Notes: generated by a model from the sequence alone, not told the origin. A stretch of DNA of 19,023 bases from an uncultured Gilliamella sp. (GCA_945291235.1 CALYQY010000040.1:1-19023), one strand, 5' to 3'. Positions 6,437 to 15,259 are shown, counted from the first letter of the stretch. Numbers and translations are program-made.

Positions 6437-6868
6437 ATGGCAAATTTTTATCACCCTAAACAGGTCTATAATATGGTTTCACAACAATCTTTAACTGAAC
6501 TATTTTCTCAGCAACATAACTGGCAAGATCGCTACCGACAACTGATACTTTTAGCTAAGCAATTGCCTGATTTTCCTCCAGATCAAAAAAACGAGGAAAA
6601 TCAAGTGAACGGTTGTGAAAACCGAGTATGGTTAACTTATCAAAAACAAGCTGACGGCACATTTATCTTTCAAGGTGATAGTGAAGGAAGGATTGTTAAA
6701 GGATTACTTGCTATTTTGATCTTGATAGCCAATAACAAAAATGCCACGCAAATTCATGCTATCGACTTTCCGGCATTATTTAAAGAACTGAAAATTGCTC
6801 AAGAACTTAGCCAATCACGACAGCAAGGTCTGGCAAAACTTATCGAACGGATCGAATCAATAAAATAA
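6437..6868 (+). CDS. csdE: Sulfur acceptor protein CsdE (SufE family)
   Basis: CsdE accepts the persulfide from CsdA and stimulates its activity. In E. coli it passes sulfur on to CsdL/TcdA-linked tRNA modification and can support Fe-S assembly. This 143-residue product shows the SufE fold pattern WQDRYRQLILLAKQLP, the acceptor cysteine C60 in VNGCENRVWL, FQGDSEGRIVKGLLA, and a C-terminal helix LSQSRQQGLAKLIERI. ATG 6437 keeps the His-Pro seen near the E. coli N-terminus. ATG 6473 (M13) has a better ribosome site (AGG eight bases upstream) and would give 131 residues, so the start is uncertain. It is the last gene of the ubiV-csdA-csdE run, followed at once by a strong terminator. No tcdA lies beside it in this window. 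Confidence 0.94.
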   Translation: MANFYHPKQVYNMVSQQSLTELFSQQHNWQDRYRQLILLAKQLPDFPPDQKNEENQVNGCENRVWLTYQKQADGTFIFQGDSEGRIVKGLLAILILIANNKNATQIHAIDFPALFKELKIAQELSQSRQQGLAKLIERIESIK

Positions 6869-6871
6869 GAT

Positions 6872-6900
6872 AAAAAAAGGGGGAAATCCCCCCTTCTTTT
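6872..6900. terminator. Bidirectional terminator between csdE and dolP
   Basis: AAGGGGG (6877-6883) pairs with CCCCCTT (6889-6895) across a short AAATC loop. It is flanked by an A run on the left and a T-rich run on the right, so each strand ends in Us. It lies between convergent genes csdE and dolP and can serve both. Confidence 0.85.
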
Positions 6901-6914
6901 ATAATTTTAACTGA

Positions 6915-7493
6915 TTAGTTATCTGGGTAAGTGTAAAGCGTAATCACCTTTTTAACACCGGCTACTTTACTGGCAACTTCAGCAGCAAGTCTGCCTTGTT
7001 CTGGTGTTAAGATACCAATTAAGAAAACTTCACCATTTTCCGTCACCACTTTTATCTTACGTGATTTAACTTGTGAATTTAGCATTAACTGAGATTTTAC
7101 TTTAGTGGTGATCCATGTGTCATTAGTTACTGTGCCAGCACCCACTGGCGTTCCGATACGAATTTGATTGTAAACTGTTTTTACACCTTCAACTTCATTT
7201 GCTAAGCTTTCAGCTTTCTCAATTTGTTCTTGATTTGCTTGCCCGGTTAACAAAATATTACCGTCATAAGTGCTAGTTGAAATACGTGAGCCAATAAACA
7301 TAGGTCCGTTATCTCTTAATTTACTGGTAATTCGTGAATTAAGCGTTGTATCATCAACTTGGGTTCCAGCAGTACGAGGATCGGTTGCAATTGTCGCTGT
7401 AGCGCCGGCACCAACGCCAATCAATGCCGCAACACAGCCTTGTAGCATCAATACGCCTGACATTAATAGTACCATTAAGGCGAATTTTTTCAT
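6915..7493 (-). CDS. dolP: Outer-membrane lipoprotein DolP (two BON domains)
   Basis: DolP (formerly YraP) binds anionic phospholipids at the inner face of the outer membrane and supports envelope integrity and BAM function. The 192-residue product has a signal peptide with lipobox MLQGC (lipidated C20), a short small-residue linker (AALIGVGAGATATI), the diagnostic ATDPRTAGTQVDDTTLN, BON1 (about 47-115) and BON2 (about 124-190, opening NDTWITTKVKSQL and containing TENGEVFLIG). The length matches E. coli DolP (191). A strong ribosome site (AAAGGAG, six bases before the ATG on the minus strand) supports the start. It converges on csdE and shares the terminator there. In E. coli the gene sits beside yraN and diaA, which are not present here. 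Confidence 0.93.
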   Translation of the reverse strand: MKKFALMVLLMSGVLMLQGCVAALIGVGAGATATIATDPRTAGTQVDDTTLNSRITSKLRDNGPMFIGSRISTSTYDGNILLTGQANQEQIEKAESLANEVEGVKTVYNQIRIGTPVGAGTVTNDTWITTKVKSQLMLNSQVKSRKIKVVTENGEVFLIGILTPEQGRLAAEVASKVAGVKKVITLYTYPDN

Positions 7494-7726
7494 TATAACT
7501 CCTTTCTTTTGTGGCTAAATAATGTATAGATGATTACAAAAAAAATCGTATTTCATTATGCCTTGCACAAACCAATTTGCAAAACAATTTTGTTGCTTCT
7601 TGTAATAATTCCGCTATGCATTTTAATCACATTAAATTTCAAGACAATATGCCCTTTCAATTTATACATGATTCTGTTATCTTTCTACAACGCTATAAAC
7701 AATATCTGTTATCAACTGAGTAGAAA

Positions 7727-8425
7727 ATGGTTTCTCAAGATTTTATTGATTGGTTATACGCTTTATCGGCACCTATGGTTATGTTAAATAAAAAAAATGG
7801 TGCTATCTTTACGTCCCCTTATGTTTTCCCTGATGATACATTTATCGATTTAAGTGAGAATTGGGAGATCAATTCTCGGGAAACGTTTCTAAAACAAATA
7901 TTTGACCTGGTTGATGACGGGCCAGCACAATTCATTTCACAACTCTATTTTAAATATTCACGATTTTCTGAAATTGAATGGCTTAACTATTGTGAAGAAC
8001 AAACAGACATTCAGAAAATAATACTAAAATATGTGGAACAAACATTTCCAGCTTGTGGTGTTGCCGGTATTCGTAGTTGGGATTATGTAAGAGCCGCATA
8101 TCTTATACGAATCGGCACAACCAATAAATATGTAACCGAACAAGAAGCTTTATGGATTTTAAATAGGATCAGTCTTCGAGCTCGATGTTTTTATGAATCA
8201 TGGCAGCATTATCATATTGGCTGGTTTATTGGTCATCGATACAGGCAAACGTGGGGAATTGAGGACTTAGAGCAGTTGCATTGTCAATTAACCAGAACAT
8301 CACAACGCCATGTAATGGCAGAACTATACACAGACAAAACATTGCCTTACAACTTATTACCTTGGTTTATTAATATTGAAGAATTAGAGAAACCAACATC
8401 ATTAATGGAGTATGATTGGTCATGA
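7727..8425 (+). CDS. DUF1266 family protein (YbeU/YbeR-like)
   Basis: This 232-residue cytoplasmic protein has no signal or membrane segment. Its C-terminal half carries the DUF1266 pattern: GVAGIRSWDYVRAAYLIRIG (111-130), then YVTEQEALWILNRISLRARC, FYESWQHYHIGWFIGHRYRQ, with the conserved Trp, Asp-Arg and SW..(Y/F)..G landmarks. The N-terminal WEI(N)SR segment (46-51) is also usual. The biochemical role of DUF1266 proteins is not established. In E. coli, ybeU and ybeR cluster with djlB, djlC and hscC, and the same association appears here. The stop TGA overlaps the ATG of the J-protein gene (ATGA), indicating translational coupling. The ribosome site is weak (TGAG about ten bases upstream). 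Confidence 0.82.
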   Translation: MVSQDFIDWLYALSAPMVMLNKKNGAIFTSPYVFPDDTFIDLSENWEINSRETFLKQIFDLVDDGPAQFISQLYFKYSRFSEIEWLNYCEEQTDIQKIILKYVEQTFPACGVAGIRSWDYVRAAYLIRIGTTNKYVTEQEALWILNRISLRARCFYESWQHYHIGWFIGHRYRQTWGIEDLEQLHCQLTRTSQRHVMAELYTDKTLPYNLLPWFINIEELEKPTSLMEYDWS

Positions 8426-11088
8426 ATGATAACATATGGCAACTACTGGGCATTGAGAAAACGACTGATATTGCAACTATTCGTCAAGCATATCGTGCAA
8501 AATTACCCAATCATCATCCCGAAACCGATCCTGATGGATTTAAAGCGTTACGAGCCGCTTATGAAAATGCAATAGAATATGCCAAATCGCCTGAAAAATT
8601 TGCTGCTGAGTTAGAATCGGACAGCTCAGCACAAGACATTTCCCAGCCACTGACAGAAGAGCAGCTTAAAGAGAATGAAATTTGTACTGCTTATCAAATG
8701 CTTTTAAATGACCCAAAACGTCGCTTTAATGTCGATGAATGGCAATTATTTATCAGTTCATTTTATGACTATCCTATGGCAATTATTGATTCGGTAAAAT
8801 GGCGTTTGTTAGAAATAAGCACTCAAGCAAAGAATATATCGCAATCATGCGCCAAATTACTCGCCGAAAGTTTACGTTGGCGACAACAGCTGATGATCGA
8901 AAAACCCGAACAATATGAAAAGTATGAGAATTTTCTTGAATATATTGATAGTGGCGATACTTTCAATTACGCATCCTTACCAACCACAAATATCGTACTA
9001 CAAGATGCCACCATTGATTATATTTCTCACTGCCATTGGTTATATTGGTGGCGTTCACAAGATGAACTTGAGTCTTTTTTAATGCAAGATACAGTCAGCT
9101 GTTTACCTGATGATAAAGACTTAATGATGCAATTTGCCAATTTTTACCGTGTGGCAAATATACCAAATCAATCTATTTTAGACTATGCTTTACAACGTAT
9201 CGCCCAAAACGATGATGATGAGCGTAATATTATCGAATGGCGGTTTTTAGCGGCAATTCAATATACCTTACTTACCGATAAACAAAATGCGCTACAAGCT
9301 TGGATTGATCTTTATAATACAGGTCATTATCAACAAAAAGCAGCCAGTTGGATAGCGGGTTGGTGTTTATATTTTGCGCAAGAGTATTTCCCACTATTAT
9401 GTATCGCACTTAATGACTGTTATTGCCTAGCACCGACATCAACAGACAATAACTTTTATAATATAGTTCCTCAATGGTCTACGATAACAGTATCACGATT
9501 AGCCCAAATCGATCCTAGCGATTATTCACCAGAAATTGCTAGCTTTATAAATTGGGCGCTAGAAATAAATTGGAATTATCGCCAAATCCTGCCTTTGTTG
9601 TTACTGGACAATGGTACCAATCGTTTATATCGCTTATACCGACATGCCATTATGTTATGCCACGGTAATCAAACCTTATTACAGCAAATTCTTGAAGAAC
9701 AAAGCGATGATATATTTGAACAATTCATTTTACAAAATCTACAACGTCAGGCTAAGCAACATTTAGTATGGCTAACCGAACTTGAACCGATAAAAGCATT
9801 TAAAGATTGGTTGTATAATAGTGATGAAGATCTTCCAATGCCAACCAGATTTGATATTGAAAGCGATAATGATGACGCGATATATGTGCGTTTATGGTTA
9901 GATAGGTTTGATTTAATTCCTAAGCACGCCAAAGTACATCTTTACAGATATATGAAATATTTTAATATGGAAATGTTTGACTGGCAGGTCTATTTTGACA
10001 ATGAACAATATTACCAATTTCCATTTCCACCTAACGCCTTGATCGATAAAGAGGCCTATTGGCAATGGTATCGTAGCTGTATGCTCGTTCTCGCTATTAC
10101 TAATAACCCTTTAGAAACAGCCAAGTTAATTAAAAAAGAGAACAGTGATTTTATTTTAACCGATGATGATCCATTTCTTCCATTGGTCAATATCTTTAAG
10201 TATGGTAATTGGCAAAATGAATCAGAACTGTATAACTTGATAATTAATAACAATGAGATCACTAATTGTGTTTTGAGTAATTATCCTAACTCAATTGAAA
10301 ACATCATTACCAATCCATACGACACTGATTTTACCCAAATTCCACAACATTTAACCGGATTTTGGCAAACAAAATTAGCGAATGAAAATCCTATCTATTT
10401 GATGCTGCTATACAAAATTGTTTTAAATAAAACAGCACAACAGTCTCAATTAGAGCACACATTACAAACGATTGCCGGCGACAACCTAAATCTTCAAAAA
10501 ATTGCACACACTTTAATAAATGAAAAGCGCTTAACACTTTTGGCCGTAGGCAGTAAAAGTAAAGCTGCAAAGCAAGCTATCTTCATTGCTAAGCTGGCAA
10601 AACATTTATCCAATCCTTATGGCATCTGTGTTCAAAAGCAAATTAATGCTTTGGATCAATTACGAACAGACGCGAGTAATAATTTAGTACTACGACTTTG
10701 CGCTGCATTGCTGTTAGCTGAAAATCAAGAAAATCAAGAAAAACTCAATGCACAATCACTACCTAAAAATGGGTATTTTCAGTTTTGGCGTTGGAATGGT
10801 CGCACAAATAATAAAGGCTTTTTTATACAGACCGTATGGATGACAATTTTTTTATTTCTCATTGAAACAAGGATACCTGCCTTCCTGAAAAATCTTGATC
10901 TACAAAATTTTAATTATCTCTTTCGAGGAATGTTATTTTGCCTAATATTCATTAATCTTATTTTTGCCATAAAAAGGCGTGTCAATGATACCGATACGGG
11001 GAAAGGGTTCAATATTTTTCGACTTTGGCAGCCAAGTATTGAACAAACAAATCGATACGGACCACCAATAAATGAGAAAGAAAACTAA
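8422..11088 (+). CDS. Membrane-anchored J-domain protein (DjlB/DjlC-like) with HPE motif and DUF805-like C-terminus
   Basis: The ATG at 8422 overlaps the previous stop (ATGA); a TTG at 8416 is possible but unneeded. The 888-residue product begins with a short J-domain: IWQLLGIEKTTDIATIRQAY, RAKLPNHHPETDPDGF, KALRAAYENA. The Hsp70-activating HPD is HPE (residues 32-34), followed by the DP.GF..LR.AYE pattern of the DjlB/DjlC type. About 700 residues of helical, Trp-rich, repeat-like sequence follow, with no clear domain. The C-terminus (from about 782) resembles DUF805: WNGRTNNKGF, two hydrophobic helices (about 801-815 and 836-850), KRRVNDTDTGKGFN in place of RRLHDtgrSG, and TNRYGPP. This suggests a cytoplasmic J-domain tethered to the inner membrane. 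E. coli DjlB and DjlC are partners of HscC, encoded here next door in the convergent direction. DjlB and DjlC cannot be told apart here. Confidence 0.82.
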   Translation: MNDNIWQLLGIEKTTDIATIRQAYRAKLPNHHPETDPDGFKALRAAYENAIEYAKSPEKFAAELESDSSAQDISQPLTEEQLKENEICTAYQMLLNDPKRRFNVDEWQLFISSFYDYPMAIIDSVKWRLLEISTQAKNISQSCAKLLAESLRWRQQLMIEKPEQYEKYENFLEYIDSGDTFNYASLPTTNIVLQDATIDYISHCHWLYWWRSQDELESFLMQDTVSCLPDDKDLMMQFANFYRVANIPNQSILDYALQRIAQNDDDERNIIEWRFLAAIQYTLLTDKQNALQAWIDLYNTGHYQQKAASWIAGWCLYFAQEYFPLLCIALNDCYCLAPTSTDNNFYNIVPQWSTITVSRLAQIDPSDYSPEIASFINWALEINWNYRQILPLLLLDNGTNRLYRLYRHAIMLCHGNQTLLQQILEEQSDDIFEQFILQNLQRQAKQHLVWLTELEPIKAFKDWLYNSDEDLPMPTRFDIESDNDDAIYVRLWLDRFDLIPKHAKVHLYRYMKYFNMEMFDWQVYFDNEQYYQFPFPPNALIDKEAYWQWYRSCMLVLAITNNPLETAKLIKKENSDFILTDDDPFLPLVNIFKYGNWQNESELYNLIINNNEITNCVLSNYPNSIENIITNPYDTDFTQIPQHLTGFWQTKLANENPIYLMLLYKIVLNKTAQQSQLEHTLQTIAGDNLNLQKIAHTLINEKRLTLLAVGSKSKAAKQAIFIAKLAKHLSNPYGICVQKQINALDQLRTDASNNLVLRLCAALLLAENQENQEKLNAQSLPKNGYFQFWRWNGRTNNKGFFIQTVWMTIFLFLIETRIPAFLKNLDLQNFNYLFRGMLFCLIFINLIFAIKRRVNDTDTGKGFNIFRLWQPSIEQTNRYGPPINEKEN

Positions 11089-11090
11089 CA

Positions 11091-11120
11091 AAAACCCCTT
11101 TTATAAAAAAATAAAAGGGG
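11091..11120 (-). terminator. Intrinsic terminator for hscC
   Basis: CCCCTTTTAT (11095-11104) and ATAAAAGGGG (11111-11120) form a perfect 10-bp stem with an all-A loop. Read on the minus strand it is followed by TTTTTG, a good U tract for hscC. On the plus strand it is followed by ATGTATT, so it is weak for the J-protein transcript. Confidence 0.75.
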
Positions 11121-11155
11121 ATGTATTATAATCAATAGATTAATAATTCATTAAG

Positions 11156-12826
11156 TTATCTATTGAGGCTAGTTAAAGATGATTCAATTTCACAACGAAT
11201 TGTTTCAATTTCCTCAGTATTTTGCCGATCTAATACGGTTAAAAAAGTTTCGATATACGAGCCAATCAAGCTGCGTTCATCACCTAATGATTGTGCCCAT
11301 GCACGATCTAATCTAGCCAATAATGTACGATTTGGCATTTGATCTCGTGGATGAACTTTAAGCGATTTCAATCGTTCATGGCTTTCTTGTTTTTGTTTTT
11401 CTGTTAATCCTATCGGGCTATGATCGATGACTTTACCATGCTGTTGGCCGGTGGCATGTATTATCACATCGACTTCTAATAAACCATTTAAATCATAGCT
11501 AAATCGAACATCGATTCCTTGCAGCTCTTCGGTCGGCGTTAAAGGCACCTCAAACTGATCAATTAATACGTTGTTTTTAACAAGTGGGTGTTCGCCTTGA
11601 TATACTGCAACAGAGATATATTTTTGCTGCGGATGTGTAGTATAAAAGGTTTTAACTTTTGAGGTCGGTACAATCGTATTACGTTCAATAATTGGGGAAA
11701 ATAAACCACGAACATTATCGGAAGAACTTTCAATACCTAATGTGTAAGGGCAAACGTCGGTCAAGATAACTTCTTCCACATCTGCATTACGTAAACGACA
11801 AGCCGCTTGAACAGCCGCACCTTGTGCCACAATAGTGGTCGGATTAATATGACGATAAGGGAGTTTGCCAAATAACTTTGTCACTAACTCACGAACCACA
11901 CCTAATTGCGATGAACCGCCAACTAACACAATATGTTCAAGCTGATTGGGCTTTAAACGGGCATCACTTAATGCTTGTTCAATCGGTGCTCGCAAACGGT
12001 TTAGCAAGGGTAACCAAATCATTCTAGCTCGACTTTCGTTAAGTGAAAATTGCCATTGTTTATCCTGCCAAAACCAAGTTAAATTATGCATTTTTTCGCC
12101 ATTTAACTTACATTTTAACTGTTCAGCTAAATCTAATAATCGGGCATAGTCATCTGTTGCGATATCTTGTGGTTTAATATTCCACTCACTTAAGCAAGCT
12201 TTTACCAGTTCATGAGTAAAATCTTCCCCCCCAAGGTAATTATCACCTGCTGAAGCATGGACTTCGATAATTGGCAGGGAATACTCAAGTACTGTGACAT
12301 CAAATGTACCACCACCCAAATCAAATACTAACGTATTTCCCGATTGCTCCTCGTGCAAGCCATATGCCATAGCTGCTGCGGTGGGTTCATTAATTAAACG
12401 TACAGCATTTAACCCGGCAAGCTCTGCGGCAAAACGGGTTTGCTTACGTTGCTCATCATTAAAATAAGCTGGTACAGAAATGACAACATCACAAATCTCC
12501 TGCCCTAAAAACGCTTGTGCATCAGCTTTTAACGATTTTAGTACCATTGCCGATAGTTCTGTTGGGGTAAATTTTTTATTGCCTAATTCAAAAACTTTAC
12601 TCGACCCTAAATACCGTTTAAATGCAGCTGCTGTGCAATTGGGATGAGTGGTTAAGCGAGACAATGCTGCACGCCCAACTAAAATAGAATCATCATTATC
12701 AACACTGACAACTGAGGGGGTAACCAACTCGCCTATTGAGTTGGGAATTAAAGTTGGCTGACCGTCCTGCCAAACACAAATTAAACTATTTGTTGTACCT
12801 AAATCTATACCAATTGGAGGATGCAT
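11156..12826 (-). CDS. hscC: Specialised Hsp70 chaperone HscC (Hsp62)
   Basis: HscC is a cytoplasmic ATP-dependent chaperone of the Hsp70 family whose E. coli ATPase is stimulated by DjlB and DjlC. The 556-residue length is that of E. coli HscC and shorter than DnaK, reflecting a reduced C-terminal lid. Nucleotide-binding motifs are intact: GIDLGTTNSL (6-15), VVISVPAYFNDEQRKQTR, RLINEPTAAAMAYG (143-156), VFDLGGGTFDVTVLE (167-181), ASAGDNYLGGEDF and VLVGGSSQ. The substrate-binding half starts near DVCPYTLGIE and includes SPIIERNT and RFSYDLNGLLEVDV. HscC-specific similarity (NAVRLINEP, LLNRLR.PIEQAL.DARLKP) separates it from DnaK and HscA. It has its own sigma70-like promoter and terminator and converges on the J-protein operon. 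Confidence 0.95.
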   Translation of the reverse strand: MHPPIGIDLGTTNSLICVWQDGQPTLIPNSIGELVTPSVVSVDNDDSILVGRAALSRLTTHPNCTAAAFKRYLGSSKVFELGNKKFTPTELSAMVLKSLKADAQAFLGQEICDVVISVPAYFNDEQRKQTRFAAELAGLNAVRLINEPTAAAMAYGLHEEQSGNTLVFDLGGGTFDVTVLEYSLPIIEVHASAGDNYLGGEDFTHELVKACLSEWNIKPQDIATDDYARLLDLAEQLKCKLNGEKMHNLTWFWQDKQWQFSLNESRARMIWLPLLNRLRAPIEQALSDARLKPNQLEHIVLVGGSSQLGVVRELVTKLFGKLPYRHINPTTIVAQGAAVQAACRLRNADVEEVILTDVCPYTLGIESSSDNVRGLFSPIIERNTIVPTSKVKTFYTTHPQQKYISVAVYQGEHPLVKNNVLIDQFEVPLTPTEELQGIDVRFSYDLNGLLEVDVIIHATGQQHGKVIDHSPIGLTEKQKQESHERLKSLKVHPRDQMPNRTLLARLDRAWAQSLGDERSLIGSYIETFLTVLDRQNTEEIETIRCEIESSLTSLNR

Positions 12827-12872
12827 AACTTAACTATTCTCTTATGATTAATTCAATTAATAATGCGTTGAT

Positions 12873-12902
12873 ATTATATACATATAGCGGTTTTAGATAC
12901 AA
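12873..12902 (-). promoter_or_regulatory. Putative sigma70 promoter of hscC
   Basis: On the minus strand, TTGTAT (12897-12902) and TATAAT (12873-12878) are spaced by 18 bases, with the -10 box 46 bases before the hscC ATG. The -10 is consensus and the -35 matches four of six positions. I saw no clear heat-shock (sigma32) promoter here. Confidence 0.6.
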
Positions 12903-12975
12903 TTTTTATCTAGAGACCAATTTGCAACATTTCTCAGCGCCTAAGTGATATATTTACGGGTAATCAGTCGGTCGG

Positions 12976-14307
12976 TTATTCAACTTTAACAATTTGGCTT
13001 ACTAATTTCCCCGTTTTTAATTGCGTGGTGATATGCTCACCAATCACAACTTGGTCACAACTACGTATCACAATATTAGCTTGATTAGTTGTCACGCTAT
13101 AACCACGCTCTAAAGTTGCCAGTGGGCTGACATTATTGAGTTGTGATGTTTGTAAAACAAACTGATGTTTAGCATGTGTAAGTTTCTGCTCCATTAAAGT
13201 CATGATTTGTTGCTGGCGTTTTTCAACTGTTTGGCGTAGAAGACGAATATCATTTTGCGGTGAGAGGCGTAATAATCTTCTATCTAAATAGTTATGAAGA
13301 TTTGATTGCCGAAATAGGTATTGTTGAATGTTTTCAAATAGCGCATGACGGCAAGTTAACAGACGATTTGACTGTTTGGACAGCTTCGCTTGTGGGTGCT
13401 CAGCTTGCAATCGATGACGCCATTTATTAAGCATTTCCCGACGACGCATTAGATAATTGTCTATCGCCATAAAAAGATACTGTTCTTGCACTTGTAGACG
13501 CTTTATTTGATCTAGATTGTTAGTACTCACTAACTCAGCTGCGGCTGACGGCGTTGCCGCTCGAATATCAGCAACAAAATCAGCGATAGTAAAATCAATT
13601 TCGTGCCCGACTGCACTAACAATCGGTATTTGACTGGCAAAAATCGCTCTTGCGACCACTTCTTCATTAAATGACCAGAGATCTTCCAGCGAGCCCCCAC
13701 CCCGACCAACAATTAATACATCACACTCTTGACGGTTATTAGCAATCTCAATCATTTTGGCTATTTGCCCTGCCGCTTCTGTGCCTTGCACTTGAGTTGG
13801 ATAGATAATCAAATGTAAAGAGGGATCACGGCGTTTTAATATCTGGCAGATATCATAAAGCGCAGCGCCGGTTGATGAAGTGATAATACCGATTGTGCGA
13901 ATATTTTCAGGCAAGTTTTTTTTATAAATTGGATCGAATAATCCTTCGTCAGATAATCGTTGTTTTAACTGCTCAAATTTTTGTTGTAACAAGCCAGCGC
14001 CAGCGGGTTGCATTTTATCAATAACAAGTTGATATTCACCTCGAGCTTCATAAAGTGTTACGGAAGCATTAACTAAAACTTGTTGGCCATTTTGTGGTGT
14101 AAATCCGGTTCGAAAATTACTATTACGAAACATGGCACAACGCACTTGGGCGGTTTCATCTTTAAGTGTGAAGTACCAGTGACCGGAAGCTGGGCGTGAA
14201 AAGTTAGAAATCTCGCCAACTAACCAAATTTGACCAATAGCATCGGAAAGGAGATCTTTCACCATTTGGTTTAAATCTTTAACCGATAAAATCGAACGAT
14301 TTTGCAT
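12976..14307 (-). CDS. xseA: Exodeoxyribonuclease VII large subunit
   Basis: XseA with XseB forms exonuclease VII, which degrades single-stranded DNA in both directions to acid-soluble oligonucleotides during repair. I place the start at 14307, giving 443 residues. AAGGA lies seven bases before this ATG and the protein then opens MQNRSILSVKDLNQMVKDLL like homologues. An ATG at 14328 would add seven residues without a ribosome site. The N-terminal OB-fold shows VGEISNFSRPASGHWYFTLK and VRCAMFRN. The catalytic core shows TGAALYDICQILKRRDPS, VLIVGRGGGSLEDLWSFNEE and SAVGHEIDFTIADFVADIRA. A coiled-coil helical region follows, then the conserved C-terminal LERGYSVTT. It follows xthA closely on the same strand. 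xseB is not in the window. Confidence 0.95.
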   Translation of the reverse strand: MQNRSILSVKDLNQMVKDLLSDAIGQIWLVGEISNFSRPASGHWYFTLKDETAQVRCAMFRNSNFRTGFTPQNGQQVLVNASVTLYEARGEYQLVIDKMQPAGAGLLQQKFEQLKQRLSDEGLFDPIYKKNLPENIRTIGIITSSTGAALYDICQILKRRDPSLHLIIYPTQVQGTEAAGQIAKMIEIANNRQECDVLIVGRGGGSLEDLWSFNEEVVARAIFASQIPIVSAVGHEIDFTIADFVADIRAATPSAAAELVSTNNLDQIKRLQVQEQYLFMAIDNYLMRRREMLNKWRHRLQAEHPQAKLSKQSNRLLTCRHALFENIQQYLFRQSNLHNYLDRRLLRLSPQNDIRLLRQTVEKRQQQIMTLMEQKLTHAKHQFVLQTSQLNNVSPLATLERGYSVTTNQANIVIRSCDQVVIGEHITTQLKTGKLVSQIVKVE

Positions 14308-14337
14308 GCTATTATCCTTATTATTCATAATATAAGC

Positions 14338-15144
14338 TTAGGCTAAATCAAAATCTGCCCAAATCGGCGCATGATCTGACGGTTTTTCCATACCCCGAAT
14401 ATCGTAATCAATACCGGTTTGCTGGCAGTGAGCAAGTAATTTTTGGCTGGCTAAAATCAAATCAATTCGAAGCCCGGTATAGCTATCAAAGCCTTTTGAA
14501 CGATAATCAAACCACGAATAAGCTTGCTCAGTTGGATGAGCATGACGATAAGTATCAACAAACCCCAAAGACATAAGATTAGTCATCCATTGGCGCTCTT
14601 CCGGTAGAAACGAACATTTACCAGTACGCAACCAGCGTTTGCGGCTATCTTCAGAAATCCCGATATCCACATCAGCAGGACAGATGTTCATATCGCCCAT
14701 AATTAAAGATAACTCATTGCTCAATTGATGCTCGGTAAGATAGTCAATCAGATCTTGATAAAACTTACGTTTTGCCGGGTATTTAATTTCGTGATGTAAA
14801 CTCTCCCCTTGTGGAAAGTAACCATTAATCACGGTTAAATTACCTTCATTAGTGGGTAATTGTGCCATAATCAAACGGCACTGCGCATCGTCACTATCCG
14901 TTGGGAAGCCACAGCTAACCGTTATCGGTTTTTGTTTGGTTAACAACGCCACACCATAATGCCCTTTTTGACCATGATAATGTAAGTGATAACCAAATTG
15001 CGCCAGCTCTTCAACTGGGAATTGATCATTATGAACTTTTGTTTCTTGCAAACCGATAATATCTGGCTGATGTTTATCAATAATTGCGGCTAATTGATGA
15101 ATGCGAGCACGCAGACTATTAATATTAAATGAGATTACTTTCAT
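14338..15144 (-). CDS. xthA: Exodeoxyribonuclease III (AP endonuclease)
   Basis: XthA cleaves at abasic sites and removes 3' blocking groups and mononucleotides in base-excision repair. The 268-residue length equals that of E. coli ExoIII. Catalytic and metal residues of the exonuclease-endonuclease-phosphatase fold are visible: N7 in FNINSLR, E34 in GLQETK, Y109 in [10 protein letters not shown]151 and N153 in MGDMNICP, D228 in LRIDLI, and D257-H258 in [12 protein letters not shown]. The start [14 protein letters not shown] is the family N-terminus. The ribosome site is weak (AAGTT). xseA starts 30 bases after the stop, so the two DNA-repair nucleases are probably co-transcribed. It is divergent from tyrA. 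Confidence 0.96.
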   Translation of the reverse strand: MKVISFNINSLRARIHQLAAIIDKHQPDIIGLQETKVHNDQFPVEELAQFGYHLHYHGQKGHYGVALLTKQKPITVSCGFPTDSDDAQCRLIMAQLPTNEGNLTVINGYFPQGESLHHEIKYPAKRKFYQDLIDYLTEHQLSNELSLIMGDMNICPADVDIGISEDSRKRWLRTGKCSFLPEERQWMTNLMSLGFVDTYRHAHPTEQAYSWFDYRSKGFDSYTGLRIDLILASQKLLAHCQQTGIDYDIRGMEKPSDHAPIWADFDLA

Positions 15145-15177
15145 AATTAACTTATTGTATTTGATTTAACGTTGTCA

Positions 15178-15208
15178 TTGATCCATGCTATCAAAAATAC
15201 GGTATACT
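15178..15208 (+). promoter_or_regulatory. Possible tyrA promoter
   Basis: TTGATC (15178-15183) and TATACT (15203-15208) are separated by 19 bases, about 51 bases before the tyrA start. The -10 is good and the spacing is slightly long. No TyrR box with correct half-site spacing was found. Confidence 0.4.
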
Positions 15209-15259
15209 GTTAAGCAATTACAGTAAAAGTCACCACTTGTGATAAAGGAATCACGGAAT

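Noticed and set aside
7530..7787. 85-codon plus-strand frame with hydrophobic stretches between dolP and the DUF1266 gene
   Set aside because: It has no ribosome site, is AT-rich chance-like sequence rich in Ile/Leu/Lys, and overlaps the better-supported DUF1266 start by 61 bases.
12945..12980. Tandem CGGT near the xseA stop as a terminator
   Set aside because: It is a short direct repeat (CGGTCGGT), not an inverted one, with no T run.
14308..14328. Upstream ATG for XseA
   Set aside because: It has no ribosome site; the internal ATG at 14307 has AAGGA at ideal spacing and matches homologue N-termini.
15203..15226. TyrR-like box before tyrA (TGTTAAGCAATTACA)
   Set aside because: The symmetric G and C are too close together for the TGTAAA-N6-TTTACA consensus.
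15239..15259. GTG start adding seven residues to TyrA
   Set aside because: ATG 15260 gives the exact E. coli length and puts the catalytic His at 197; the GTG lies upstream of the AAAGGA ribosome site.
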